Positions 21,457-33,900 of a stretch of DNA of 64,000 nucleotides are shown piece after piece (within the stretch, counting starts at the first letter, position 1; each line of letters starts with the position of its first letter). The notes under the pieces are model-generated. The model was not told the DNA's origin, ran no database searches, and saw nothing but the letters and a program-made list of their open reading frames with translations. Position numbers and translations under genes: made by a program. The stretch lies in assembly GCA_941918925.1 (NCBI GenBank), contig OW799234.1:43926412-43990411 (forward strand), in the 5' to 3' direction. This stretch comes from Phyto melanocephala. Taxonomy: Eukaryota; Arthropoda; Insecta; Diptera; Rhinophoridae.

Positions 21457-24206
21457 TTTTATACCCGCCACCAAAAAAATGGTGGGGGTATATTCATTTT
21501 GTCATTCCGTTTGTAACACATCGAAATATCCATTTTAGACCCCATAAAGTATATATATTCTGAATCAGGGTTTGATTTGATGACGATCTAGCTATGTCCG
21601 TCCGTCTGTCCGTCTGTTGAAAGCACGATAGAGGTCGCACCGAAAAAGCTAGGGGGCTCAAATTTTGCCAGAATCTTTCTTATAGACAAGGTTTGTTTGG
21701 TATTGAAAATGGGCTAAATCGGAATATTAGGAAGAGAGTTATAGCTCGAAAAGCAAGAGTAGGTCGAAAAAACCGTGTCCTTCGAACATCGAATAAAATG
21801 GAATTGTGTCCAAACGCATTAACGTAGACTCATGAAACTTCGAATATATATTTCCTGAGTAAAAATAATATTTTTCCCTGAAAATTGTCTAAATCTATAT
21901 ATTAGGAGAGGAGTTATCGATCAAAATGTACGAAAATTTATACCGCACAGTGTATTTTTCGGTATATTTAAAAAGAAAAACGTCATAAAAGCAACAAAAT
22001 TGGATGTACGGCTCTGAAATTTTGCACACTCTGCTTTTTGGTGAGTGGCTTTTTTGTAACGGAAAATCAATGTGCCACGCCCACTTTTACGCCCACCTCC
22101 CATATAACGTTTTAACTTAAATTCATATAATTTCTCTATTAATAAAGATTTTGGACTAATAAATGGCTATATTGAAGCACCTAAGTTGTACTCATTCGCA
22201 AAAATAACTTTGACACGCCTACTATAACGCCCACTTTTCACGTTATCTACCGTTAATGAAATTTAAAAGCTCATAAAACCGCCAAAATTAGAGGTATGAT
22301 GATCAAATTTGCTACGTATATCCCCCTAGGCAATATCATTACTGTGCCAGAAAATTAAGGTGCCACGCCCACTTTTACGCCCACCTCCCATATAACGTTT
22401 TAACTAAAATTCATATAATTTCTCTATTAATAAAGATTTTGGAATAATAAAGGGCTATATTGAAACACCTAAGTTGTGCTCATTCGCAAAAATAACTTTG
22501 ACACGCCTACTATAACGCCCACTTTTCACGTTATCTACCGTTAATGAAATTTAAAAGCTCATAAAACCGCCAAAATTAGAGGTATGATGATCAAATTTGC
22601 TACGTATATCCCCCTAGGCAATATCATTAATGTGCCAGAAAATTAAGGTGCCACGCCCACTTTTACGCCCACCTCCCATATAACGTTTTAACTAAAATTC
22701 ATATAATTTCTCTATTAATAAAGATTTTGGACTAATAAATGGCTATATTGAAGCACTTAAGTTGTACTCATTCGCAAAAATAACTTTGACATGCCTACTA
22801 TAACGCCCACTTTTCACGTTATCTACCGCTAATGAAATTTAAAAGCTCATAAAACCGCCAAAATTAGAGGTATGATGATCAAATTTGCTACGTATATCCC
22901 CCTAGACAATGTCATTACTGTGCCAGAAAATTAAGGTGCCACGCCTACTTTTACGCCCACCTCCCATATAACGTTTTACCTAAAATTCATATAATTTCTC
23001 TATTAAAAAAGATTTTGGAATAATAAAGGGCTATATTGAAACACCTAAGTTGTGCTCATTCGCAAAAATAACTTTGACACGCCTACTATAACGCCCACTT
23101 TTCACGTTATCTACCGTTTATGAAATTTAAAAGCTCATAAAACCGACAAAATTAGAGGTATGATGAGGAAATTTACTACATATATCCGTCTAGTCAATGT
23201 AGTTGTTGTGCCAAAAAGTTTAGGTGACACGCCCACTTTAACGCCTACCTCCCATATAACGGTTTATCTTAAATTCATGTAATTTCTCTATTGACAATGT
23301 TTTTGGGAAAATAAAGGACTATATTGAAATATCTAAGTTGTATTTATAAGCAGAAACTTTATTGACACTCCTACTTTAACGCCCACTTTTACTAAAAGAC
23401 TACATTTACAAAAGCATTTTAGTAGCATATCGAAGTTATAAAGGGTGGTCAAATTTTAAGGACCGATGATGAATTTAAATAAAACACAAATTATTTAGGA
23501 AACTATTATCATTTCTTTTTGTAATGATAATATTTTTATGGTTCAATTATGTATTTAACAAAATATCGGCAAAATGACCCCCCCCCCAATCCTTGGTACC
23601 ACTCCTCTATCTGATGGTCCAAATTTTCAATGACAATGTTGATGCTCAATTGTTGGGCATGATGATGAGTCGAGGTTGACTGCTCTTTTGCCACACTATC
23701 GCAAAAACCACCAGTGGTTCCCATTCAACGCACTAAGAAGGCATTCACAGATTTTCTAACATTTTATACAGACCTGTTTTGCAGAAATTTAAATATTTTT
23801 TACAATTCTCCCGATTGTGGACGCATTTGAACGATTATGTTAATCAAAAGAATTACAAAGTGCACAAAAGGCATTTTGATTTTAACGCCCATTTTTATAA
23901 AAAACCTGAATAACTTTAAAGCGTTGCTCATTTGCGTATCTTTCCACGGATCAAATTGAGTAAGTTTGAGATTGCGAAATGTCAAGTGAAATGCAGAAAA
24001 CAAATTTAAAGACTAGGTGTAGTTCACCTTCAACATGGGCCCTTAAAATTTAAACACCCTATACAAAGAAAGTGGTACATATTTTATTATAAAGAGATTA
24101 TTCCATAGCGATTAACAAAATAATAAATATTGTGCTTTAAATGTACACAAAATTGGTGGTGGGTATAAAAGATTCGGCACAGCCGAATATAGTGCTCTTA
24201 CTTGTT
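21457..24206 (+). mobile_element. Helentron-like element, family F1, with GTGGGCG arrays and a mariner insert
   Basis: It starts TTTTTATACCCGCCACCAAA and shows the microsatellite GTCCGTCTGTCC near 21600. It then carries at least four tandem units of about 288 bp (ACGCCCAC...CCTCCCATATAACG), and a mariner-type insert from 23441 to 24060. It ends with the hairpin ATTCGGC-ACA-GCCGAAT and GTGCTCTTACTTGTT at 24206. Orientation is opposite to the F1 copies in the duplicated block. It lies between the convergent 3' ends of Ogg1 and period. Confidence 0.8.
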
Positions 24207-24941
24207 TATGTTACAATTTGATGAAATTATTAAATTTATTTTTTAAATTTTCATTCATATCAAATGACATTTTCTTCTTGTTCATATTCTCTCATATTTT
24301 TAATACATTTTTGTTATGCTTTCAATATTCATCCTTTGGCTGACAGTATTGAAAGCATAGTTGTATTTTTATTATTCACTTACATACATATACATACATA
24401 TGTATGTATGTAGTACATTTACACCTCCGCAAAATCTAGTACATTTGAATTAATTATTGTTTTTTTGACATTTTGTGTTCCAAATTTCATTTATTTCCGT
24501 TCAGCCGTTTTTGAATTTTTGTTACTCAAACACGCGAAAACGGCTGAACGGAGTCAAATGAAATTTGACAAACAGATAGATAACAACCCAAATTTCCACA
24601 TCGGCTACCTTCTTCTTTTCCCGATAACTACGCAGACGAAGTCGTGGGCACACGCTGTTAACAATAAATTAAATAAAATAAAAAGTTGGACTAAATATTA
24701 ATTATTTTTTTTTAAAACCTGTTTCGGTATTCGGTTTTAGTGTTAAACTTAAGAATTAAACAAAACTTATTTCATTGCTAATATAAACAATAAAAGCTTT
24801 TGTTGCAAACAAAACATTTTTGCTGAGAAATTGCTTAACGTATTTCCCCCTTTCGAAATGTTGAAGCGCGCGGAAAACATATCTTTGTTATGTCCTCTTG
24901 TGCATAAGTAGTAAATTTTTGTTTAAAGCGTGAGCTAATGT
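24207..24941 (-). other. period 3' flank, probable 3' UTR, with a long hairpin
   Basis: CCGTTCAGCCGTTTT (24497-24511) is a perfect inverted match of 24537-24551, and the flanks extend the stem with gaps (CAAATTTCATTT from 24481, AAATGAAATTTG to 24568). Minus-strand AATAAA is present at 24368-24373 and 24490-24495. A smaller inverted pair ATGCTTTCAAT/ATTGAAAGCAT lies near 24320-24360. The 78-codon frame at 24465 is an accident of this hairpin. Confidence 0.5.
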
Positions 24942-27900
24942 TTAACCATCACCATGCTGTGTTTGATCTTCTTCGGCGTTTTCCATTAATTTTTCAGCTG
25001 CCGCTACCTGTATGGTGTTTAAGGAATACAATCAATAACATATTTTATATGAATAGTTTTTATTGGTTTTACTTTAAAGGTTCTCTGCTTTGAGTCTTTG
25101 CTGTTGTCGTTTTCTTGCGGGCTGTCAGAACCATCGGTTGTTTTTATAAATGACGAATAAAATGAAGAAAAACTTGAACCATCCATGTCGTCACTATTAC
25201 CATTGCTATCCGTATTTGGCTATTTTAATGTTAAAAAAAAAAATCAAAATAATTTATTTAGCATTTGAGCTTAAATGGAAATCTAAAATGTATTTGATTT
25301 GTTTTTTACTTTTAAACTATTTGCATTGTGTTGATCTGATACATAGTCACCCATAACGGATGCAATAGGCGAATCAGCAATACCTTTTTTCGATGAATCA
25401 GATGGTGCCTGCATAAATCAGATAAGTAAAAATCATCAAACATAAATAATTTCCATTTTAAAATACATAGTTGGGTGATACACAAGGTGTCTTATCATGT
25501 CATATGGTCCTAAAATTTTACAATGGTTTAAAAATGTTGTTGCTTTTCAAACAAAAAGTGTCTTATAATAATAGAACTTTGTACGCTATTGGGGGATTCA
25601 CAGTAGTGTCATAAAGTCATATGTCCTATTATAATAGCATGAAAAATTAAGACTATTGTTAACAACCCCTCATAATTAAGTGTGCTATTTTGAATTTAAA
25701 TCAGCTGATGTAAAACAATTATAAAAATAAATATTTTCTTTCATAATGCCAAAAACAAGTAAAAAAAATCAAAATAATAGCCAGTTTGTGCGAAAAGTAC
25801 ATTTTAGATGTTGTAATGGCAAACTCAAGTAAATAAATTACAAATAAATTAAATTTTGTTTGATAAACAAAAACAGCGGAGTCCTTAGCCGATCTTATTT
25901 GACGCCGCCAGTGATTTGTTATCAAAAATTAGCAACTGTGCTTAAATTTGGATGTCGGCCCGATAAAATTATACAATGAACGGCGACGGCTTACAAAAAC
26001 TATTGCGGCTTGGCTTAGCCGTTTAGCACAGGTCTCTGCTTAATTAATACGACAGCACAATAAACATAGCGTACAAAGTTCTATTATTATAAAACACTTT
26101 TTGTTTGAAAAGCAACAACAAAATTTTTAAACCATTGTAAAATTTTAGGACAATATGACATGATAAGACACCTTGTGAATCACCCATATGTTTATTGTGC
26201 TGTCGTATTTAATAAGCAGAGACCTGTGCTAAACGGCTAAGCCAAGCCGCAATAGTTTTTGTAAGCCGTCGCCGTTCATTGTATAATTTTATAGGGCCGA
26301 CATCCAAATTTAAGCGCAGTTGCTAATTTTTTATAACAAATCACTGGTGGCGTCAAATAAGATCGGCTAAGGATTCTGCTGTTTTTGTTTATCGAACAAA
26401 ATTTTAATTTATTTGTGATTTATTTACTTGAGTCTGCCATTACAACATCTAAAATGTACTTTTCGCACAAACTGGCTATTATTTTGTTTTTTTTACTTGT
26501 TTTTGGCATTATGAAAGAAAATATTTATTTTTATAATTGTTTTACATCAACTGACTTAAATTCAAAATAGCACACTTAATTATGAGGGGTTGTTCATAAT
26601 AGTCTTAATTTTTCATGCTATTATTATAGGACATATGATTTTATGACACTACTGTGAATCCCCCAAGTAGTTTGTTAAAGTGGTGCTAAATTAAAATGAT
26701 TTCCATTTACGTATAATACAAATGCAAACTATTTTGTTTGAAGTGTTGAAGAAGATATTGACTAATTGGTCATAATTTAGGATTTTAGACAAATTCGCCT
26801 ACAATTCAAATACTTAAAAAGAGCACTACGTACATATGTATGTAACGGGGGATCAATGTACATACTACATATATAAATATATAATTTATTTCTTAATTTT
26901 TTTTTAATTTCGAATTAAACACTTAAACACTTAGATGTTAAAATCTTTTTTTTAAAGATAATTTTATTTAATTTCGCGATGGATGCGACTACGCTAAAGG
27001 TTTTGATTAGATAAAACCTCAAAGAACAAAATCAAGAAGTGTGATATTAAAAGGTCCAATCGGCCTGTTCGGAACGTTAAAAAGTTGATCATCAATAAGT
27101 CATGGTTCGCGCAAGATATCAATGTTTGTCTGGCTTAAAACAAATGTCGTCGGCATCACGGGCTTTAGACTTAGGTAATTACAATCATATACATATAAAT
27201 ATGTAGATAGATTAGTGCCATAAAATGATCTGTCGAATAAAGATAATTTCTTGCATCCTGCTCACATTTTTATGTGTAAATTTCTCTTAAGTAAAGATAG
27301 CAGCTCGTTAGTTAGACTGTAATGATTATCGTAATTATAAGATTACTTTTACTAAAAAGATATAGTAATGATTAAGTCAATTTCTATTATTTTCAGTTTT
27401 GCATGATTACTACTAAATAGATTATGAATACAAATAATCTAAAAATAATCAAGATTATTAAAGTACTTGTTATGTGATTTCTAAGAAACATCACCTGCAT
27501 TTATTCTTTAATAACACAATCCGAGCACATTTTCATGAAAATCTAAAATAAGTGAAGATTGATGAGAATGTTTTTTTTACAAAAACATACCATATTTGAA
27601 CCGGGTTCAGCCTTGACCGACGTCGCTTGTGAGGCAGGTCGTTGTAGCTGTGCAGGAGTTATAGAATAAAATGCGCCCTGTTGTTGAGGTTTTGTGGTTG
27701 TGGGTGCAGCCATTAATGTCTGTGTCTAAAGTGAATAGGAGATAAAAATCAGTTATTGTTAGGAGAAGTACTATTTAACACAATACCGTTTTGAAATCAG
27801 TCGATGAACTTGCCTGTTCGGGTGCCAAGTTAATGGTACTGGCAACATTTGAAAACGACAATGGCGAATACATCATGGCTGTTGCTGCTGCAGGATGAGT

Positions 27901-30900
27901 ATAAAATAGCGAAGGATGTGGATACATAACACCAGCCATGTATTGTAATGGTAATGCTTGACTTGAGGTACTTGGCATGTCAACAGGAGAATGCTTTTGG
28001 ACTTGATTGGCAGCAGCTGCTGCAGCGGCTGTCGCTGGTATATAGTAAAAGGTGGGGAAAACACTGTGCTGTGGGGTAAAACTACTTTGTGCTATTTGCG
28101 TAGTATGCGAGGTAGGTGTGGTAAGACCAACCGAAAATGGTGGCCATAAGTTAACGTTGCGCGTACAAGATAAACCACTGGCATAGGGACTAGCTAAAGT
28201 ACCTCCCAGAGTGGTTTGGAGATTGCTAAAGATTTTATTGCTAGTGGCGGCCTGATTGTGATGATCGGTATGGTCACGTTGTATATCCATAAGATTTGTA
28301 TGCTGCTGTTTCGGTTTATTGGCATCGCCCTCCCACGAATGTGAGCCCACTCTTTTGATTCCATGTCCAGGGCCAGTGTACTCCATTACCTTTTCCGAGT
28401 TCTTTTTGTTCTTTTCACTATTTCGCCCTCGAGATTCTCTATGTTTTTTTAGCATAAACTTTTCCATTTCATCGTTGTGTTTATTTAGTAAAGATTCCGT
28501 CAGTGTAACCATTGGTACACTCCCCGATGAGGTGCCTGTGCCAGTGTTACTTGTATTTGTCACACTGCCCATGTTTAAATTACTGCCCGATGTAAAATTT
28601 CCAGATGATCCACTGCCACCGCTGCCCTCAAAACACTGAACCGGACTCAAGGTACTGCGAGCATCAGCTGGATCATTATAGGTTTGTTCCATTTTTATGG
28701 GATCGAATTCTACTGGTGCTGTTACTGGCTTACTATTAAAAAAACGTTGTAAATTTTCATTGTAATTGAGTTGGTTGTAAGAAGGTGGGGTCTCCGTAGA
28801 ACTTTTACTATCGTAATAATCATGATGCGGGGATATTTCACCCAACATCACGGAATCTCTTTCGGAGACAGTTAACTCATTTTCATTGGGTAACTCTAGT
28901 TTTAAATCAGTGCGTGAAACTTCATCCATTAAAGTTTCCATAAAAGACGCTAAAGCTTGACATCGCCGTGACACCTCCTGTTTTACAGTGTCCGAGGGTC
29001 TGGATACAGTTTCCGCCAAAAGTTTTACAATATCTTCTTTGATACGTGCAATGCGAGCTTGGGAGTCTTCCGATAACTTTGGTTTCACATTCGGGGGTGT
29101 TTCAAAAACATTTACATTTTTAGGGCCTATTTTGAAAATTATAAATTGAATTATTTTGAATACAAAAAAGCCATACTTTATTCAACCTTGGAATACACGA
29201 TGATGTCCTATGACAAATTCTAATTTCCTAGACCAGGGATTAACAAAGCTACTCCATTCTGTTTCGAGCAGAACATAACAACCATTTTGTATAAGGAAAC
29301 GATAGGGTTTGCTGCAAAATGACGCCCCAGCCGTTTGACCCTTTTTCATTACAGTCTCATAGATTTCCTTTAAAACAATAAGGTCCTCATGATGGTAAAA
29401 ATCGAGAATCGAACGACCTATAAGGTCTTGAGGTAAATAACCCAAAGCCGATACGGCTGCACTATCAACATGTGATATTATTCCAGTAGCAGTATGGCGT
29501 ATTGTAAATTTAGCACTTTTATGTGAAAGTAGCTCATCCGATACTAAAATTATAAATAACCTATAATCCGATTTAATATCTTATACAAATATTTACCTTT
29601 GTAAGCACTTTTAATAGGCGTGGCACAAATAACTAATAACATGTTAGTGCCACTGGGTAAGTAGTTATCTGATCGAGCTTCTTCAGGCGCTTCACGAAAC
29701 GTCAATCCCAAACGAAATGGTTCATAATTAACTGATCGCCCAATAACACTATAACCACCCGTCTTAAGTCCCCTGTACCGTCGCAACATTACGCAAAATG
29801 TACTTCGTGCATCTTTGGGCATGCTGCTTCGTGATTCAGCTATTGGTATTCCTGTGGTAATTTGGCTCGCAAATGTTGCCCGATCTTTGGTGTGAACAAA
29901 ATCAATAAACGACCGTCCCAGCCACATATCTCGAGGAAAGCCCAACACATCAGTGATACTGGGTGTTGTATAAAGAACAATGCCATCGTGCATTGAAATG
30001 ACACAACAGAAGCTATCCTAGTTTTAAATATACAAATGTATTCAATACAAATTTTTCCTAGGTATACAAATATTATAGTCAGTTACCTCTTTAAGCTTCT
30101 CAGTCTTGCCTGATGATTCTAATTTACCTGGTGCCGATTCACATGTTTTTTCTGATTTAACACCCTGTTGCGTTGTATCTAAATTAAAATATTTTTAATC
30201 TTATCTTAATGTATGTACATATACATAGGTTTATACATAAGTATGTATTAAAAATTTTTTATAAATAATTGCAGTTAGAACAAACGTAATATACTCCGCT
30301 TACGGAATCTACTTATATATTAGGGCGATGACTTTGGCGACATCCTCCAGTCCAAAATCGTGTAGGTCAAGAAAAAAAACACTAAAAAATAGGATTTCAA
30401 TTTGTTCGCGTTTGTAAAAAAAGATCACGTACCAAGTGCAATGCAGTTGCCTTGTGGTTTGTGGCTTATTGGTATAGATTTGAGATTCAAAAAAATTTTA
30501 AAAATTATCTAATGGGGTCAAATCGCACGATCTCGGTGGCTAGCTTACAACTTCTACATATATGTATATCCTCAAATCGCATGTGCAGAATGTCCAATTT
30601 GTCAAAAGCTGTGTAAAACTTAGCGCCGTCCCGGTAAAACCACACGACGTTAATGTCATTACCATCTAATTTAGGCCTAAAGAAATTTCGGGGACTCTTT
30701 TATGTGGATAAGTATTGCCTTGAATTCGACAGTCAATGTTCGGAAGTCTACGTTATACATACATACATACATATGTATATAGATTATATTCCACGCAGCA
30801 ACATTTTGTATGTCAAATTATAATTTAGTTAGCCTTTGAATTACAAATAAGCCATTGATTTATGAATATCGTTGCCGTGGGAAAATGTAATTACAGCAAA

Positions 30901-33900
30901 CCTATATACTGTAGTGTATTAATGTCGCGGTGTATGCATAGCATAGTTTATGAATATATATTGCTGCGTATGCATATTGTAATTAATAAATATATGTCGT
31001 GGTGTGTGTATATTATAGTGTGTACTTGGCACAAGCTGTGGTGAATGAACTGACAAATAATGTGCACCACAAGTTTAATGCACTCTTCAATATTTTTGTT
31101 TGCAATAAACAAAAAGGGTCTCATGTTACACACAACGATAATACAGCTAGCACTCGATGCGTAGTGCAATGACTAGTGTGTTTTGTATTAGTTTATTTAA
31201 ACTACAATGTTAGTGGTTCTACTGTTAAATTTATATACAGGCAACACTTTAGGCATTGTACAAAATATAGTTGTAACGTGAACAAATAGTTACTATAATA
31301 CACTACAGAATCCAATGTAAGCTAAATAGCAATGTAAGCAATAACTGTATATAAAAATCGATGAATTTTAATAAAGAACACAATTCTTGATTGACTGCTA
31401 ATCAGAGCGTTTCATCCGCTCTAGCAAAAACTGAAAATAATTATTCTTTCATTTAATCCTAAATTACAATACATACATACATATGAATATGTTTTGAATT
31501 AAATCGTAAAAAAAATACTAACCTGATAATGGAGATGGAGTAGGAAATTGAAGCAATGACTTCTCTGATTTTGGTTCACTTGTTTCTTTTTCCAAATTCT
31601 CCTTATTATCCTTTTGCCTGCCGCTTTGTGCTGAAAGAAACGTCATATGTTAAAGTTCAGCTTAAGAAAAGTAAAAATTAAATTTTCATACTCATTGTTA
31701 TGTCATTAATATCGATTTCTTCCTCATGTTGGACTTCATTTGTTTTAGCAGAATCTTCTTGATTTTCTAGAACATTCGCTGAGGTGCTGGTGGAACACTT
31801 AAGCTTCTTCTTTTTGCGAGACTTATCCTTGCCACGTTTATTGAGATGTATCTCACTACTAAAAAGAGTAAATTTATAATTAACTAAAAAACATTATTTT
31901 ACACTTAAACTATATACAAACCTGCTTGTTTGCGTTGACGGTTTGCCGCCATAGCCACTACTTCCCGACGAATGACTTCCACTAAGTCTTGACTTTGAGC
32001 TTCCACTGAAAAAGAAACGTAGAAATAAGATATTACATTATTTCAAATTTGATTACATCTTTTCTTTAAAAAATGTTACAACGGTTTTTTTCTGATCTGT
32101 AGTTTATTAACCAAATAAGTAAGAGTGCTATATACGGCCGTGCCGTATCCGATTTTACCCTTCACCATAATGTACAGTTGTATGATCAACACATCGAAGC
32201 CTAGGCTTCAGTTTTTATATCATACACCATTTTGCTATTTTATTTCTAAACCCAGATTTGTTTTTTAATATTTATTTTTTAAGTTAACTGTAGTTAACTA
32301 GACCAGTCCTTTCATTTGATTAAACAATTTTGCGTCATTTTGTTTTTAATGCTATCGTGCATTTAACACTTTTTCCTAGTTTACAGTATTCTACTGGTCA
32401 AGCCCTTTCATTTGATACCAATAAGGAGGGGTTTAAAGTGGTCATATTTTTGAAAACTAAACTTTGGTCTAGATGTTGAAAAAATTGATTTTCGTTTATA
32501 AATTTTAGGAAAACGCGGAAGGAGTTATATTTCAGTGTTTATATATCAATTATTTTTAAACCAATTTATTAGGTAAGGTTTGAGACTACAGTTTGTTATT
32601 TGATGCTACCAGCGTGAGGAGCATGAGAATCCTGACATATTTCTAAAAATATATATATTTTTTTTTTCAAATAATTTTTGCCTATAACTTTGCCCATTTG
32701 GACAAAATACTTTATGAATATCTTCTTAGGCATATTATTTCTATAAATAGTAACAAACGTGTCTAAAAACTATCTTTTTTATACCCGCCACCAAAAAAAT
32801 GGTGGGGGTATATTCATTTTGTCATTCCGTTTGTAACACATCGAAATATCCATTTTAGACCCCATAAAGTATATATATTCTGAATCAGGGTTCGATTTGA
32901 TGACGATCTAGTTATGTCCGTCCGTCTGTCCGTCTGTTGAAAGCACGATAGAGGTCGCACCGAAAAAGTTAGGGGGCTCAAATTTTGCCAGAATCTTTCT
33001 TATAGACAAGGTTTGTTAGGTATCGAAAATGGGCTAAATCGGATTATTAGGAAGAGAGTTATATCTCGAAAAGCAAGAGTAGGTCGAAAAAACCGTGTCC
33101 TTCGAACATCGAATAAAATGGAACTGTGTCCAAACGCATTAACGTAGACGCATGAAACTTCGAATATATATTTCCTGAATAAAAACAATATTTTTCCCCG
33201 AAAATTATCTAAATCTATGCATTACGAGAGGAGTTATCGATCAAAATGTACGAAAATTTATACCGCACAGTGTATTTTTCGGTATATTTAAAAACAAAAA
33301 CGTCATAAAAGCCACAAAATTGGATGTACGACTCTGATATTTTGCACACTTTGCCTTTTGGTGAGACGCTTTTTTGTAACGGAAAATCAATGTGCCACGC
33401 CCACTTTTACGCCCACCTCCCATATAACGTTTTACCTAAAATTCATATAATTTCTCTATTAATAAAGATTTTGGTATAATAAAATGCTATATTGAAACAC
33501 CTAAGTTATACTCATTCGCAAAAATAACTTTGACACGCCTACTATAACGCCCACTTTTCACGTTATCTACCGTTAATGAAATTTAAAAGCTCATAAAACC
33601 GCCAAAAATAGAGGTATGATGAAAAAATTTGCTACGTATATCATTCTAGTCAATCTCATTACTGTGCCAGAAACTAAGGTGCCACGCCCACTTTTACGAC
33701 CACCTCCCTTACAACGTTTTACCCCAAATTCATATAATTTCTCTATTAATAATGATTTTGGAATAATAAAGGACTATATTGAAACATCTAAGTTGAACTA
33801 ATTAGCAAAAATAACTTTTACACGCCTACTATAACGCCCACTTTTCACGTTATCTACCGTTAATGAAATTTAAAAGCTCATAAAACCGCCAAAATTAGAG

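Noticed and set aside
24465..24701. 78-codon ORF after period
   Set aside because: It spans a hairpin and reads low-complexity; no relation to period frame.
25719..26570. Short ORFs in the period intron palindrome
   Set aside because: They are the two mirror arms of the same inverted repeat and have no start or domain evidence.
28319..28639. 106-codon plus-strand ORF
   Set aside because: Antisense of the large period exon.
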